From NCBI RefSeq assembly GCF_000020605.1, contig NC_012781.1, positions 3,039,501-3,103,500 of the forward strand: a stretch of 64,000 nt of DNA, written 5' to 3'. The stretch's first letter is position 1. Each line of letters starts with the position of its first letter. The notes under the pieces were generated by a model. That model had not been told where the DNA came from, searched no databases, and worked only from the letters and a program-made list of their open reading frames with translations. Positions 24,114-32,909 of the stretch are shown here, one piece after another. A program made the position numbers and the translations under genes. Source of the DNA: Agathobacter rectalis ATCC 33656. Its GTDB lineage: Bacteria; Bacillota; Clostridia; Lachnospirales; Lachnospiraceae.

Positions 24114-25652
24114 ATGACCAAATACCGAGAAATCATCCGGCTTACCGGATTGGGCTTCTCTCAGCGTAACATCATGGCAAGCTGTGGTGTTGCTCAGAAA
24201 ACTGTAGTCAAAGTTCAAAAACGTGCCAGAGAATTAAATATTTCTTGGCCACTTGATGAATCTATGACGGATACTGAACTTCAAAGACTAATGTTTTCTA
24301 AAGAAAGTTCAGTATCGCAAAACAAGCGTATGCCAGACTACGACTACATCCACAAGGAGCTGCTCCGTAACGGAGTCAGTAAAAAGCTCCTGTGGACTGA
24401 ATACATGGAGGACTGCCGTGCCAACGGCGATGAACCGCTCATGTATTCTCAATTCTGCCATCATATCCAGCAGGATGAGCAGAAACGACGTGCTACCATG
24501 CACATCAATCGCAAACCCGGTGAGCAGATTGAAGTTGACTGGGCAGGGGATCCTGCAACAATCATCGACCCGGATACCAGTGAAATCTTAAAGGCTTACA
24601 TATTCGTAGGTGTAATGACTTACAGCCAGTATGCGTATGTAGAAGCCTTTCTGGATATGAAGCAGAAATCATGGATCACTGCTCATGTCCATATGTACGA
24701 GTTCTTTGGCGGTGTTGCCAGAATCCTTGTTCCGGATAACTGCAAGACAGCGGTTGTTCACAATGGTGGTTGGAAAGACAAGCAGATCAATGAAACTTAT
24801 CAGGAAATGGCTGAGCACTATGGCACAGCTATCATCCCTGCCCGTGTCAGGACACCAAAGGATAAGCCGAATGCTGAAGGAACAGTAGGAAATATTTCTA
24901 CCTGGATAACAGCAGCACTCCGAAATGAACAGTTCTTTTCTCTTGCCGAATTAAACCATGCAATCAGAGAAAAACTGGAACGATTCAATCGAATACTCTT
25001 TCAAAAGAAAGAGGGCAGCCGGTTGGACTTATTCCTTGAAGATGAAAAGCCGTTACTTTCGCCATTACCTGCTACCCGCTTTGAACTGAGTGACTGGAAG
25101 ACAGCCACTGTCCAGTTCAATTATCACATATCTGTGGATGGAATGCTATACTCAGTTCCATATGAATACATCAAAAAGAAAGTTGATGTAACGGTAACAG
25201 ATACCACCATTGAAATTTTTTACAATCATAACCGCATTGCTTCCCACCGCCGTCTGAAAGGACGCCCCGGGCAGTACAGCACCATTACGGAACATATGCC
25301 GGAAGATCACCAGAAGTATCTGGAGTGGAATGGCGACCGCTTCCGCAAATGGGCTGAGCGGATTGGCATAAATACGTACACTGTGGTCAATGCAATACTG
25401 ACCTCCAAACGTGTGGAACAACAAACTTATCGGAGCTGCATGGGACTTTTAAAGCTTACTGATAAATACTCAGAAGCTTCGCTTGAAGCCGCTTGTAAAA
25501 AAGCATTATCCTATACAGCTTCGCCCAGTTACAAGAGTATCAAAAACATCCTTGTAACTGGTTCTGTAAAAACGGAGCCAGAATCATCTGGATCCAAGAC
25601 CACACATAAAGCACACGGCATCACAAGAGGTGCCGACTACTATCGGAGGTAA
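24114..25652 (+). CDS. istA: IS21 transposase IstA
   Basis: This 512-residue protein has an N-terminal helix-turn-helix (Leu-Gly-Phe-Ser-Gln-Arg-Asn-Ile ... Val-Ala-Gln-Lys-Thr-Val). Its integrase core has Glu-Val-Asp-Trp-Ala-Gly (first Asp), Val-Pro-Asp-Asn-Cys-Lys-Thr-Ala-Val (second Asp) and Lys-Pro-Asn-Ala-Glu-Gly-Thr-Val-Gly (Glu). The C-terminal Mu-transposase-like beta domain is complete. An AAGGAGG site precedes the ATG. Length and motifs suggest an active protein. It is separated from istB by six bases, as usual. Confidence 0.95.
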   Translation: MTKYREIIRLTGLGFSQRNIMASCGVAQKTVVKVQKRARELNISWPLDESMTDTELQRLMFSKESSVSQNKRMPDYDYIHKELLRNGVSKKLLWTEYMEDCRANGDEPLMYSQFCHHIQQDEQKRRATMHINRKPGEQIEVDWAGDPATIIDPDTSEILKAYIFVGVMTYSQYAYVEAFLDMKQKSWITAHVHMYEFFGGVARILVPDNCKTAVVHNGGWKDKQINETYQEMAEHYGTAIIPARVRTPKDKPNAEGTVGNISTWITAALRNEQFFSLAELNHAIREKLERFNRILFQKKEGSRLDLFLEDEKPLLSPLPATRFELSDWKTATVQFNYHISVDGMLYSVPYEYIKKKVDVTVTDTTIEIFYNHNRIASHRRLKGRPGQYSTITEHMPEDHQKYLEWNGDRFRKWAERIGINTYTVVNAILTSKRVEQQTYRSCMGLLKLTDKYSEASLEAACKKALSYTASPSYKSIKNILVTGSVKTEPESSGSKTTHKAHGITRGADYYRR

Positions 25653-25658
25653 TCACAT

Positions 25659-26435
25659 ATGACAAATCAGAGTACAATAGATAAACTTATTGAAATGCGC
25701 CTTACCACAATGGCAGATGCATTCCGTAACCAGCTTGACGATCCGAAATTCAAGGAAGTTCCTTTTGAAGACCGCTTTGGAATGCTAGTAGATATCGAAT
25801 ACAGCAACCGCAAGAATAACCGCCAGAAGCGTCTTATCCGCAACGCCGGATTCGATCAGCCGGAAGCAAGTATCATGGATATCAACTATACTTCCGGGCG
25901 CAAGCTGAACAAGGATCTGATAAACAGACTTGCCACCTGCGAATATATATCTGAACACCGGAATCTTTTTATTACCGGTGCAACAGGCTGTGGTAAAACA
26001 TACATGGCATGTGCATTCGGCATGGAAGCCTGCAAGCAGTATTACAACACCAGGTATGTCCGTATGCCAGACTTACTCATGGATCTGGATATTGCACGAA
26101 CTGAAGGAAACTACCGTAAAGTTATAGCAAAATATTCCAATCCGGTACTTCTCATTCTGGATGAATGGATGCTTCTCAAACCAACAGATATAGAGCAGAA
26201 AGATATCTTTGAACTTCTTCATCGCAGACGTAAGAAATCATCAACTATCTTCTGTTCACAGTATGTGTTTGAGGAATGGTATGATCAGCTTGGAGGAGAA
26301 GCAAGTCCTCTAGCCGATGCAATCATTGACCGTATTGCTTATGACAGCTATCAGATTAACATCACAAGCATTGATGCTGAGCATGACAGATCCATGCGTG
26401 AGGTTTATGGCTTGGATAAATCAATGCGAAATTAA
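25659..26435 (+). CDS. istB: IS21 helper ATPase IstB
   Basis: This 258-residue DnaC-like AAA+ ATPase has Walker A Gly-Ala-Thr-Gly-Cys-Gly-Lys-Thr at about residues 107-114 and Walker B Leu-Leu-Ile-Leu-Asp-Glu-Trp at about 163-169. The C-terminal Asp-Arg-Ile-Ala segment carries the arginine finger region. IstB binds ATP and target DNA and activates IstA. It is full length. Confidence 0.95.
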   Translation: MTNQSTIDKLIEMRLTTMADAFRNQLDDPKFKEVPFEDRFGMLVDIEYSNRKNNRQKRLIRNAGFDQPEASIMDINYTSGRKLNKDLINRLATCEYISEHRNLFITGATGCGKTYMACAFGMEACKQYYNTRYVRMPDLLMDLDIARTEGNYRKVIAKYSNPVLLILDEWMLLKPTDIEQKDIFELLHRRRKKSSTIFCSQYVFEEWYDQLGGEASPLADAIIDRIAYDSYQINITSIDAEHDRSMREVYGLDKSMRN

Positions 26436-26510
26436 ACTTGCATAGATGATTTCCACTTCCGGACATCTGATTTCCAAATTTCCGGAAGTGCGATTTCATC
26501 GCACAAGAAT

Positions 26511-27165
26511 ATTCAAATACAGCAAAGGATATCTCGATGCAATGGTAAATGCTCAGGCAAATATTGATGGGCATTTCTTTTTGGAGGATTTTCTTAATCC
26601 ATCACTGATTGCAGCTATGGAGAAAGTCTATCCTATCACCCCCAATTCTGATGGAGCAGAAACACCTGCATACATTTACTCTCAATATTTTCTAGGCAGA
26701 CGCGCCACAGCAATATCAAGACAGAATATTCTTAAAAAACTATCAGACAGCTTCCATGTCACTGTCTATACTCATGAAAACTGTCAGGCAGTCCTGCCAA
26801 ATGTACTATATGGCGGAAAAATAGACTACTACAATGATATGCCGACAGTCTTCCAGCGTAGCCGCATAAATCTCAATATAACTTTAAAAACCATTCAGAC
26901 AGGAATCCCTCTGCGTGCATGGGATATACTTGGCTGTGGAGGATTTCTTTTGTCAAATTTACAGCAGGAACCTTGCGAATATTTCGTACCTGGTGAAGAC
27001 TTTGTATACTATGAGTCTACCGATGATGCAGTAGAAAAAGCAGCATATTTTCTCTCCCACGAAAATGAGCGCATCGAAATCGCCCATAATGCAGTTGAAA
27101 AAATTGCTGCTTATCATACTTACAATCATAGGGTGGAGGAAATGTTTGAAATAATTAATTCTTAA
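26511..27165 (+). pseudogene. CgeB-like glycosyltransferase, 3' part of gene split by IS21
   Basis: This is the C-terminal glycosyltransferase half, about 218 residues: Lys-Gly-Tyr-Leu-Asp-Ala-Met, Gly-Arg-Arg-Ala-Thr-Ala-Ile, Ile-Asn-Leu-Asn-Ile-Thr-Leu and Gly-Ile-Pro-Leu-Arg-Ala-Trp-Asp-Ile-Leu-Gly-Cys-Gly-Gly-Phe. The end has the Glu-Asp-Phe-Val-Tyr-Tyr-Glu-Ser acidic box. The open frame reaches back into the IS end to an ATG at 26446, but no ribosome-binding site is clear there. It supplies exactly the segment missing from the truncated paralogue at 20681-21652. Confidence 0.85.
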
Positions 27166-27192
27166 ACTATTCATATAACACTTTGAATACGT

Positions 27193-28704
27193 TTACTTTG
27201 GTCTTCGTATACCACCTTTACGCTTCAAACCAAATCCGTACAGATATATTTCTGGAACGTTGACCCTAGAATCCGATGTTTCCATAATAATTCCCAACGC
27301 CAATAAAACACTATATATCTCCTGTTTTGTTCTTCCTGGAAGTTCATCTTTTTTTTCTTCTGACCATAAATCGGGGGTAAGATATTCTAAAAACTCGTCT
27401 TTTTCCATTAGCATTGTCTTACCTTTTAATCTATCAATCAATTCTGTCAGCCATTGGTACTCCTCACTTGTAAGTTCTTTGACCCGGTCTTCCGATACCG
27501 TTACTAATGCACCTTGCAGATATGTTGGAACCAATAAATGATCCTCTTTCAAATCATTTAATTCGTCACTATGTTTAATCATTTCATTTGAAGCAAACGA
27601 AAAACACTTCAAAAACGGTCTAGGTGTCAATTCTCCATTCGCATCCTGAATATGATTCGGAACCCACGAATAGCTTTTACCTTTCTTAGGTGTTTTTCCC
27701 ATGTATTTGCCAATGAGTTTGTCAGTAAAATCATGTAATGCCTGCTCGGAATCACATGGTAAACATCCAAGTTCATCACTTTTTTCCTTTAAAAGCTGCG
27801 GTATTTCACTCAAATACCTTAACGCAACCTCTGAACCAGAATTTGCAATACGTTTTACCAGCAATCTATATAAAGATATCGTATCCCACTTCAGTTCTAA
27901 ATGGTACGCTCTAAGTTTTGATGCATCAACAAATTGAAGTGCCTTTGAATTATAAAGATCACTTCTTAAAAAGATTTTCGCTTTTATGTTTGTAAAACGA
28001 TTATTATATTCATACCAAAAATTCAACAAGCCTTTTATAAATCCAAATAAATCTTTATAGTTACTACATATTCTATCTAATTCATCATAAGTAATATAAA
28101 TATGTTTGCCACATTTCTGAAAATAAGCATCTACCTCATCTAAAAAAGTCATACATGTCTCTTCCTTCTCTAACACCAGCTCCCACCACTTGGATAGCTG
28201 ACTATTCGATTTAAGAAGTATATCCTTTAACTCAGATTCCAGATATTCATTCATCAGTTTCATTATTTCCGGAACATCATGATATTTTCTCACAACAACC
28301 CCACATACCAGTCCCGTCCAAAATACATTTATATCCATCGAAGATTTATTTTCAATCCATCGAGAACATATACTTTGACTCGGAAACTGCTTTGCCCCAT
28401 CTCCACTTGCAATATATCCTATAATAAATTCGGCATTTTGAATATTTTGAAATCTTTTCTTATCACACTCATTAATTATAAAATTTAAGCCATTGCAGGA
28501 AGTGAGTATTCGAAACAATTCTGTCTTTCCTGTTCCACGCCCACCTGTAATAAGAAATACTCTGTCTTCAGCCAATTTATTATAATCTCGTAATGGAAGA
28601 AAATTCTGCAATACATTTTCTTCATTTTCTGCGGCACCGTTTTCTGATACACAATTTCCTATCTGTTGTAAAATTTCTATTTTTTCTTGCAAATCCATAC
28701 TCAT
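27193..28704 (-). CDS. P-loop NTPase of the HEPN/KGGxGR cluster
   Basis: This 503-residue protein has Walker A at about residues 54-61 (Gly-Gly-Arg-Gly-Thr-Gly-Lys-Thr), followed by a large helical region. The sequence Ile-Tyr-Ile-Thr-Tyr-Asp-Glu-Leu-Asp near 206-214 is a Walker B candidate (Asp-Glu). Later Ala-Lys-Ile-Phe-Leu-Arg-Ser-Asp-Leu resembles a sensor strand. The overall pattern recalls STAND/AAA-type P-loop ATPases found in bacterial conflict systems. No nuclease motif is seen. Its ATG overlaps the stop of the ParA-like gene (ATGA), so they are translated together. The function is unknown. Confidence 0.8.
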   Translation of the reverse strand: MSMDLQEKIEILQQIGNCVSENGAAENEENVLQNFLPLRDYNKLAEDRVFLITGGRGTGKTELFRILTSCNGLNFIINECDKKRFQNIQNAEFIIGYIASGDGAKQFPSQSICSRWIENKSSMDINVFWTGLVCGVVVRKYHDVPEIMKLMNEYLESELKDILLKSNSQLSKWWELVLEKEETCMTFLDEVDAYFQKCGKHIYITYDELDRICSNYKDLFGFIKGLLNFWYEYNNRFTNIKAKIFLRSDLYNSKALQFVDASKLRAYHLELKWDTISLYRLLVKRIANSGSEVALRYLSEIPQLLKEKSDELGCLPCDSEQALHDFTDKLIGKYMGKTPKKGKSYSWVPNHIQDANGELTPRPFLKCFSFASNEMIKHSDELNDLKEDHLLVPTYLQGALVTVSEDRVKELTSEEYQWLTELIDRLKGKTMLMEKDEFLEYLTPDLWSEEKKDELPGRTKQEIYSVLLALGIIMETSDSRVNVPEIYLYGFGLKRKGGIRRPK

Positions 28705-30026
28705 TCACCAAACCAACTCTGTATTCTCTTAGTTATGTCTTTATATGCACTTCCTGTCAACAAATCTCTATATGCCTGTACCCTTATTTCACTATCATTA
28801 TATCCATCTGAAAACAATTCAAATCCCTGCATCAATTCAGAATCATATGGAATATATTCAGGTTGATGTTCTACACCTTCGGCATCTATTCCCGGCATTA
28901 CCTGATCTTCATTATAATAATTTTCCATACATACCGTATATGCCATATTAAGGAATTTTTTTCTCTGCTCAATTGCCCTTTCCGCTGTTGCTCTTTCACA
29001 CATAGAATCCACAATCATAATTGAAAACTCTTCTGTATTTCCCTTTGCAATTGTTCTTATTACCTGTGTCATTCCATCCCATGATTGTTTGCTTCCATTA
29101 CCAATCAGAACAGCCCCATGTGGAATCTGTGCTACTGCAATTCCACCCATGTCATGAAAACCAGCACGTGCATCAATCAAAATATAATCTGGATGATATG
29201 TATTATCCAATTTTTCCAACAAATTTTTTATTGAGCTTTTTAAGTTATTTTCCCTGTTATCCTGATAATCTATCCTCGCTAATTTCTGTAAGTATGTTTC
29301 GTCTACTTTACCGGCTGGCATTAAATATAAATTACCATCGTTCTCTTTGAGTAAAGCTGGATCCGTAACCTCCAATACATAATCATGGATATCACATTGC
29401 TCATTTAATGGTCTCTCTATCAGATAGTCCAATAGTCCTTTTTCAACTACAATATCATCGAAAAATAAAGTCGATAGACCTGGAGCTTCTATATCCATAT
29501 CTATCATCATAACATTCTTATTTTGTTCTATCAAATTCAATGCTATTCCAGCTAAAGCGGTTGTCCTTCCCATTCCTCCTTTAAATGAATAAAAAGTAAC
29601 CACTTTAGCTTTATTTGAACATTCAGCCTCCTGATATTGCCATACCGGTTCTACATCTTGTGTTGCATTTACCCATGCTTTTTTTGCGATGGGTCTTTCA
29701 CATATATAAAAGTCAACGCCATCTTCCGTTTTCCATTCTTCCCTGCTTTCCTCAATAATTGATTTTATGATTTCTATTCGTAGTTTATCTTTTTTGTCAC
29801 ATTTTTCCCAAAATATCTTTCCTGTGAAAAAACCGTTCAGATCGTTTTGTAATATTTCCTCAAGATTACTAATATCACTTTCCGTTGCTTTCTGCTCACT
29901 TTTAAGAAATAAAGACACTTTACCCTGTACATCTCTTATAATTGTTGTCTCTGTTATGATTTGCTTTTCTTCCCATTTTAATACGGATTTCACCGCACTT
30001 TCCAACGTATTATTAAAGTCTACCAT
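28701..30026 (-). CDS. ParA/MinD-superfamily ATPase with deviant KGGxGR motif
   Basis: This 441-residue protein has a helical N-terminal domain of about 135 residues. A SIMIBI ATPase domain follows, with Phe-Lys-Gly-Gly-Met-Gly-Arg-Thr-Thr at about 148-156. The second conserved Lys of the ParA P-loop (KGGxGK) is Arg here, as in the KGGVGR group reported in conflict-system gene neighbourhoods. Ile-Asp-Met-Asp-Ile-Glu-Ala-Pro-Gly-Leu-Ser is the switch I/A' segment, and Ile-Leu-Ile-Asp-Ala-Arg-Ala-Gly the Walker B-like strand. It sits between the HEPN-like and P-loop genes. It is not a plasmid partition protein: no parB or parS is seen. Confidence 0.85.
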   Translation of the reverse strand: MVDFNNTLESAVKSVLKWEEKQIITETTIIRDVQGKVSLFLKSEQKATESDISNLEEILQNDLNGFFTGKIFWEKCDKKDKLRIEIIKSIIEESREEWKTEDGVDFYICERPIAKKAWVNATQDVEPVWQYQEAECSNKAKVVTFYSFKGGMGRTTALAGIALNLIEQNKNVMMIDMDIEAPGLSTLFFDDIVVEKGLLDYLIERPLNEQCDIHDYVLEVTDPALLKENDGNLYLMPAGKVDETYLQKLARIDYQDNRENNLKSSIKNLLEKLDNTYHPDYILIDARAGFHDMGGIAVAQIPHGAVLIGNGSKQSWDGMTQVIRTIAKGNTEEFSIMIVDSMCERATAERAIEQRKKFLNMAYTVCMENYYNEDQVMPGIDAEGVEHQPEYIPYDSELMQGFELFSDGYNDSEIRVQAYRDLLTGSAYKDITKRIQSWFGE

Positions 30027-30039
30027 CTTCCAATCTCTC

Positions 30040-30474
30040 CTACGTGTTTTTTATGTATCCATCAACATATAATCTTAGCATTTCTCTTACATATGCCATA
30101 GCATTTTCTCTGCATTTAACAACATCATCTCCATTATAATGCCCATCCTCATAATATCGCCTTTTAGGGTGATCCGAAAAAAGAATATCCTCTAACCGAA
30201 TACCTGATAAACGTAATCCCAAAGAAGGATCCAAAATTGATGCAATTTTTATATCATTTTCACTGAAACTCAAAATATCATTTAACAACAGATCTATATT
30301 ATGTCCATATTTAATCACAACATCTCTGGAAATCCCCTCTTGAAGAATTGCTTTAAGTGAACACTCTGCTGCAAATCCATGTAAACACACTGCATTATCA
30401 TATTCATCTGCTTTTTCTAAAATATAGGCATCCTGCCAATTCCTAATCGCTGCGTCAAAAAAATTTTCCTGCAT
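30040..30474 (-). CDS. HEPN-like domain protein
   Basis: This 144-residue all-helical protein has the pattern Ala-x-x-x-His-Gly-Phe-Ala-Ala-Glu-Cys-Ser-Leu-Lys-Ala-Ile-Leu near residue 32-46, then Tyr-Gly-His-Asn-Ile-Asp-Leu-Leu near 66-74. This fits the HEPN fold, often an RNase or a toxin-like module in defence systems. The classical Arg-x4-6-His motif is not obvious, so it may be a non-catalytic, binding-type HEPN. It is followed after 13 bases by the KGGxGR ATPase gene. Identification is by pattern only. Confidence 0.6.
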   Translation of the reverse strand: MQENFFDAAIRNWQDAYILEKADEYDNAVCLHGFAAECSLKAILQEGISRDVVIKYGHNIDLLLNDILSFSENDIKIASILDPSLGLRLSGIRLEDILFSDHPKRRYYEDGHYNGDDVVKCRENAMAYVREMLRLYVDGYIKNT

Positions 30475-30570
30475 TTTTTCCTCGCTTTACCATATTAAAT
30501 ATAATACTCACTTACTTTTAATATATATGACATAGTATCATAAATCCATTTTAAAGAAAACTTTATTTTC

Positions 30571-31194
30571 CTAGTGTATCATCATTTTCTTTCTCAATTC
30601 TAATTTTATTTTAATTTTTTCTATTAGACTATCAATCTTTTCAATATCATCATCTGCAAGAACGTTATTAGATTTATCTATAACCACTTCCAGATTATCT
30701 AACAAGTAACTTATCTCATTTTCACAATCTGTTAATTTATCATCACCATATCCAAAATCTTTTTCAACAGAAAGTTGTTCCTCAATCATTTTTATTCTAT
30801 ATAATAATTCTCTCCATTTTTTGCTACTACTATTATTGGATTTTTTTGTTTTAGATTTTTCATAAATATAAAAAATCTTCAAATATGGAGCTTCATTTTT
30901 CAATATGGCTTTTTTATTTATCTTTGATTTATTATTCTGTAGCTCATGCTCAATAATTGTAACCAAAATCGCCATTGTAAAAATCCAAACATACCAAAAT
31001 AATCGCTCTCCTCTATCAAATATTCCAACAGAAAATTCTTTTCCATATGGAATACTAAAAATTTTTCTAATCCACTCCACAAATAATAGGCTGCTATTAA
31101 AATTCATCTTGTAATATCCAATAATTCCAATTACAAAATCAATAGTTAGCAATATGCTAAATATAATTGTCTTTTTACTATTCTCTTTTTTCAT
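30571..31194 (-). CDS. Small membrane protein with helical cytoplasmic tail
   Basis: This 207-residue protein has two transmembrane helices (about residues 9-28 and 66-86) and a Lys/Glu/Asn-rich helical tail with coiled-coil character. Eight bases separate it from the SPFH gene upstream. The codon use is strongly AT-rich like its neighbours in this cluster. It has no recognised domain. It may anchor the cluster's soluble proteins at the membrane, but that is inference. Confidence 0.6.
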   Translation of the reverse strand: MKKENSKKTIIFSILLTIDFVIGIIGYYKMNFNSSLLFVEWIRKIFSIPYGKEFSVGIFDRGERLFWYVWIFTMAILVTIIEHELQNNKSKINKKAILKNEAPYLKIFYIYEKSKTKKSNNSSSKKWRELLYRIKMIEEQLSVEKDFGYGDDKLTDCENEISYLLDNLEVVIDKSNNVLADDDIEKIDSLIEKIKIKLELRKKMMIH

Positions 31195-31201
31195 TTATTT
31201 C

Positions 31202-32014
31202 CTATAACCTATTGCCACAGTAACCACAAAAATTCAAATTATTACTGTTTTCTTTTCCACATATTGGACATTTTTTTAATATAAAATCACTTGTATTGTT
31301 TTGAAACAGTTTTTCCTCTTTAAACTGTTTGAGCTTCTGATATTCATTTGGGTGAGGTCCAATTGCTTCACAATAAAAGTTTAATAATTCTATCCCAAAT
31401 CTCTCAAACTCCATCTCTATCTGTGTCTTAAATACCTCTGACAACTCATATAAGTATTGAGAAATTTCTAAAAATGATATTCTGTTAGAAATCATGAAAT
31501 TTGAAATAACTGACTTAACCTTTGTATTAATCATAGTATTAAAATATCTTGAAATTAACAAAAAATCTTTTTGTGTTCCCAATGGTATTGCTCCGATAAT
31601 CCTTGAAACAAATAATTTTGAATCTTTTATTATTATTCCATATTGACCACGCGCCATTATATTCAAAATTAAACCATATTTTGAATCTTCTATTGGAATT
31701 TGTGTAGAAGTTCCCCATTTCATATTAAGATTCACAGTTTTATTTATAAAATAAACCTCTGCCGTAAACGGAGTCTTTCCCCCAAATAATATTTTCACAA
31801 AATTATTGAGCAATGGTAAATTTGCAGTAGATAACGTATGCGTCCCCGCCCCAAATAAATCCAATGCTTGACCGCCTCTAAAAAATAAAGCTTCCTGACC
31901 TTGGTTAACTATAAGTTGTGATCCTAACACAAATTCATCTGATGGATATTTGTATATCAACCATTGCTTATTATTGTCATTTCCATCATACTTAATAATA
32001 TCAACTATCTGCAC
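31202..32014 (-). CDS. SPFH-domain (YdjI/virion core-like) protein with C-terminal zinc ribbon
   Basis: This 270-residue protein has an N-terminal SPFH-like domain. Near residues 31-60 it shows the pattern typical of YdjI-like proteins: Ser-Gln-Leu-Ile-Val-Asn-Gln-Gly-Gln-Glu-Ala then Gly-Gly-Gln-Ala-Leu. The last 22 residues form a zinc ribbon with Cys249, Cys252, Cys263 and Cys266. SPFH proteins assemble on membranes; B. subtilis YdjI works with the PspA-like YdjF in a membrane-stress operon. Here it follows a zinc-ribbon/TPR gene by 10 bases. A scaffold role at the membrane is inferred. Confidence 0.75.
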   Translation of the reverse strand: MQIVDIIKYDGNDNNKQWLIYKYPSDEFVLGSQLIVNQGQEALFFRGGQALDLFGAGTHTLSTANLPLLNNFVKILFGGKTPFTAEVYFINKTVNLNMKWGTSTQIPIEDSKYGLILNIMARGQYGIIIKDSKLFVSRIIGAIPLGTQKDFLLISRYFNTMINTKVKSVISNFMISNRISFLEISQYLYELSEVFKTQIEMEFERFGIELLNFYCEAIGPHPNEYQKLKQFKEEKLFQNNTSDFILKKCPICGKENSNNLNFCGYCGNRL

Positions 32015-32024
32015 TGTCTCACCT

Positions 32025-32846
32025 TTATCCTAAATTCTTTTTTAATTCTCCTATAAACACTGCATATGAACCTTGTTTTTCCATCTCATCAAAGTAGCTT
32101 AGCATTTCAGCTTCAGCGTTCTCATTTTTTGCAAGTTTGTAAGCTTTTCTAAATATTTCTAAAACTTCTAATGCATATTGTGGCAAATGCTTTCCTGTAA
32201 AAAAATTTCCCTCTAATTCGCACCACTTAACTCTAATTATTCTAAATTTTCCCATAACATAATATGCACGCCAATCATTGGGACTAAGGTCAACTGCCAA
32301 ACGTGTAATCTCTGAATCATCACATCCTATAACCCCCAATACCAACTTAAAAATTTCATATCTATCTCTTTTTGATGCCATATTATATGCACGTACAAAA
32401 ACTGCGCGTAATTTTTGCTCTGGTATATACTGTAACATACTCACATACGTTTCCAATTGCTGTTGTTCTGTTTCTGCAACATTATATGTATTTGCATAAG
32501 CATTAACCACCGAGGTTATCGTTCCTTTTCTTCCCCCTGTTTCTGCATACCCTAGCCATGCACTCCAACAATCAGGGTCAATGTCTATTGCCTTTCTAAA
32601 TTTTTTATTTGCATCAATATTATTGCCTAAATCCAAAAGTTTATAACCATCTAGTAGTAATTCCTCAACATCTTTTCCTTCATATCCATAAACATATTTT
32701 GTTATATTTTGTACAATCTCCTGAGTAACTTTATCCTCTTTTACAATAAACTGCGAAAAGCAATTTTCACATGTTCCTATTTCATGAGAATCATCTAATA
32801 CAATATTTCCTCCACAATGTTCACATGTTAAATTAATTATTGCCAT
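32025..32846 (-). CDS. Zinc-ribbon and TPR-like protein
   Basis: This 273-residue protein starts with a zinc ribbon (Cys8-x2-Cys11 ... Cys26-x2-Cys29). Helical repeats follow, with one clear TPR-like unit at about residues 66-96 (Leu-Leu-Asp-Leu-Gly-Asn-Asn-Ile-Asp-Ala-Asn-Lys-Lys-Phe ... Ala-Ile-Asp-Ile-Asp-Pro). It is probably a protein-binding adaptor. It resembles the zinc-ribbon proteins that accompany YdjI-type SPFH proteins. A GGGAGA site precedes its ATG and a terminator-like hairpin lies upstream. Confidence 0.7.
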   Translation of the reverse strand: MAIINLTCEHCGGNIVLDDSHEIGTCENCFSQFIVKEDKVTQEIVQNITKYVYGYEGKDVEELLLDGYKLLDLGNNIDANKKFRKAIDIDPDCWSAWLGYAETGGRKGTITSVVNAYANTYNVAETEQQQLETYVSMLQYIPEQKLRAVFVRAYNMASKRDRYEIFKLVLGVIGCDDSEITRLAVDLSPNDWRAYYVMGKFRIIRVKWCELEGNFFTGKHLPQYALEVLEIFRKAYKLAKNENAEAEMLSYFDEMEKQGSYAVFIGELKKNLG

Positions 32847-32865
32847 ATATATTTCTCCCTATATA

Positions 32866-32896
32866 AAAAGGACGAGTAAATAATTCTCATCCTTTT
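32866..32896 (-). terminator. Terminator between the first and second genes of the cluster
   Basis: An 11-bp stem (AAAAGGATGAG with CTCGTCCTTTT, one G-U pair) and a 9-base loop are followed by TTTTTATA on the minus strand. It would limit read-through from the 146-codon gene into the zinc-ribbon gene. Confidence 0.7.
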
Positions 32897-32909
32897 AATA
32901 TTCCTTGTA

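Larger units (their letters stand above)
23930..26506 (+). mobile_element. IS21-family insertion sequence
   Basis: The element of about 2577 bp carries istA and istB. It is bounded by the direct repeat GAAT (23926-23929 and 26507-26510), read as a 4-bp target duplication. Near each end are related inverted motifs (TGTCCGGTGTATGGAAATC at 23977-23995 and the inverse of TGTCCGGAAGTGGAAATC at 26448-26465), matching the multiple terminal repeats of IS21 elements. The outermost bases do not show a clean TG...CA end, so the exact boundary could differ by a few bases. Confidence 0.85.

Noticed and set aside
28701-30026. Reading the ParA-like gene as a plasmid partition gene, implying an integrated plasmid
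   Set aside because: There is no parB, no parS-like repeat, no replication gene, and the P-loop is of the KGGxGR type.
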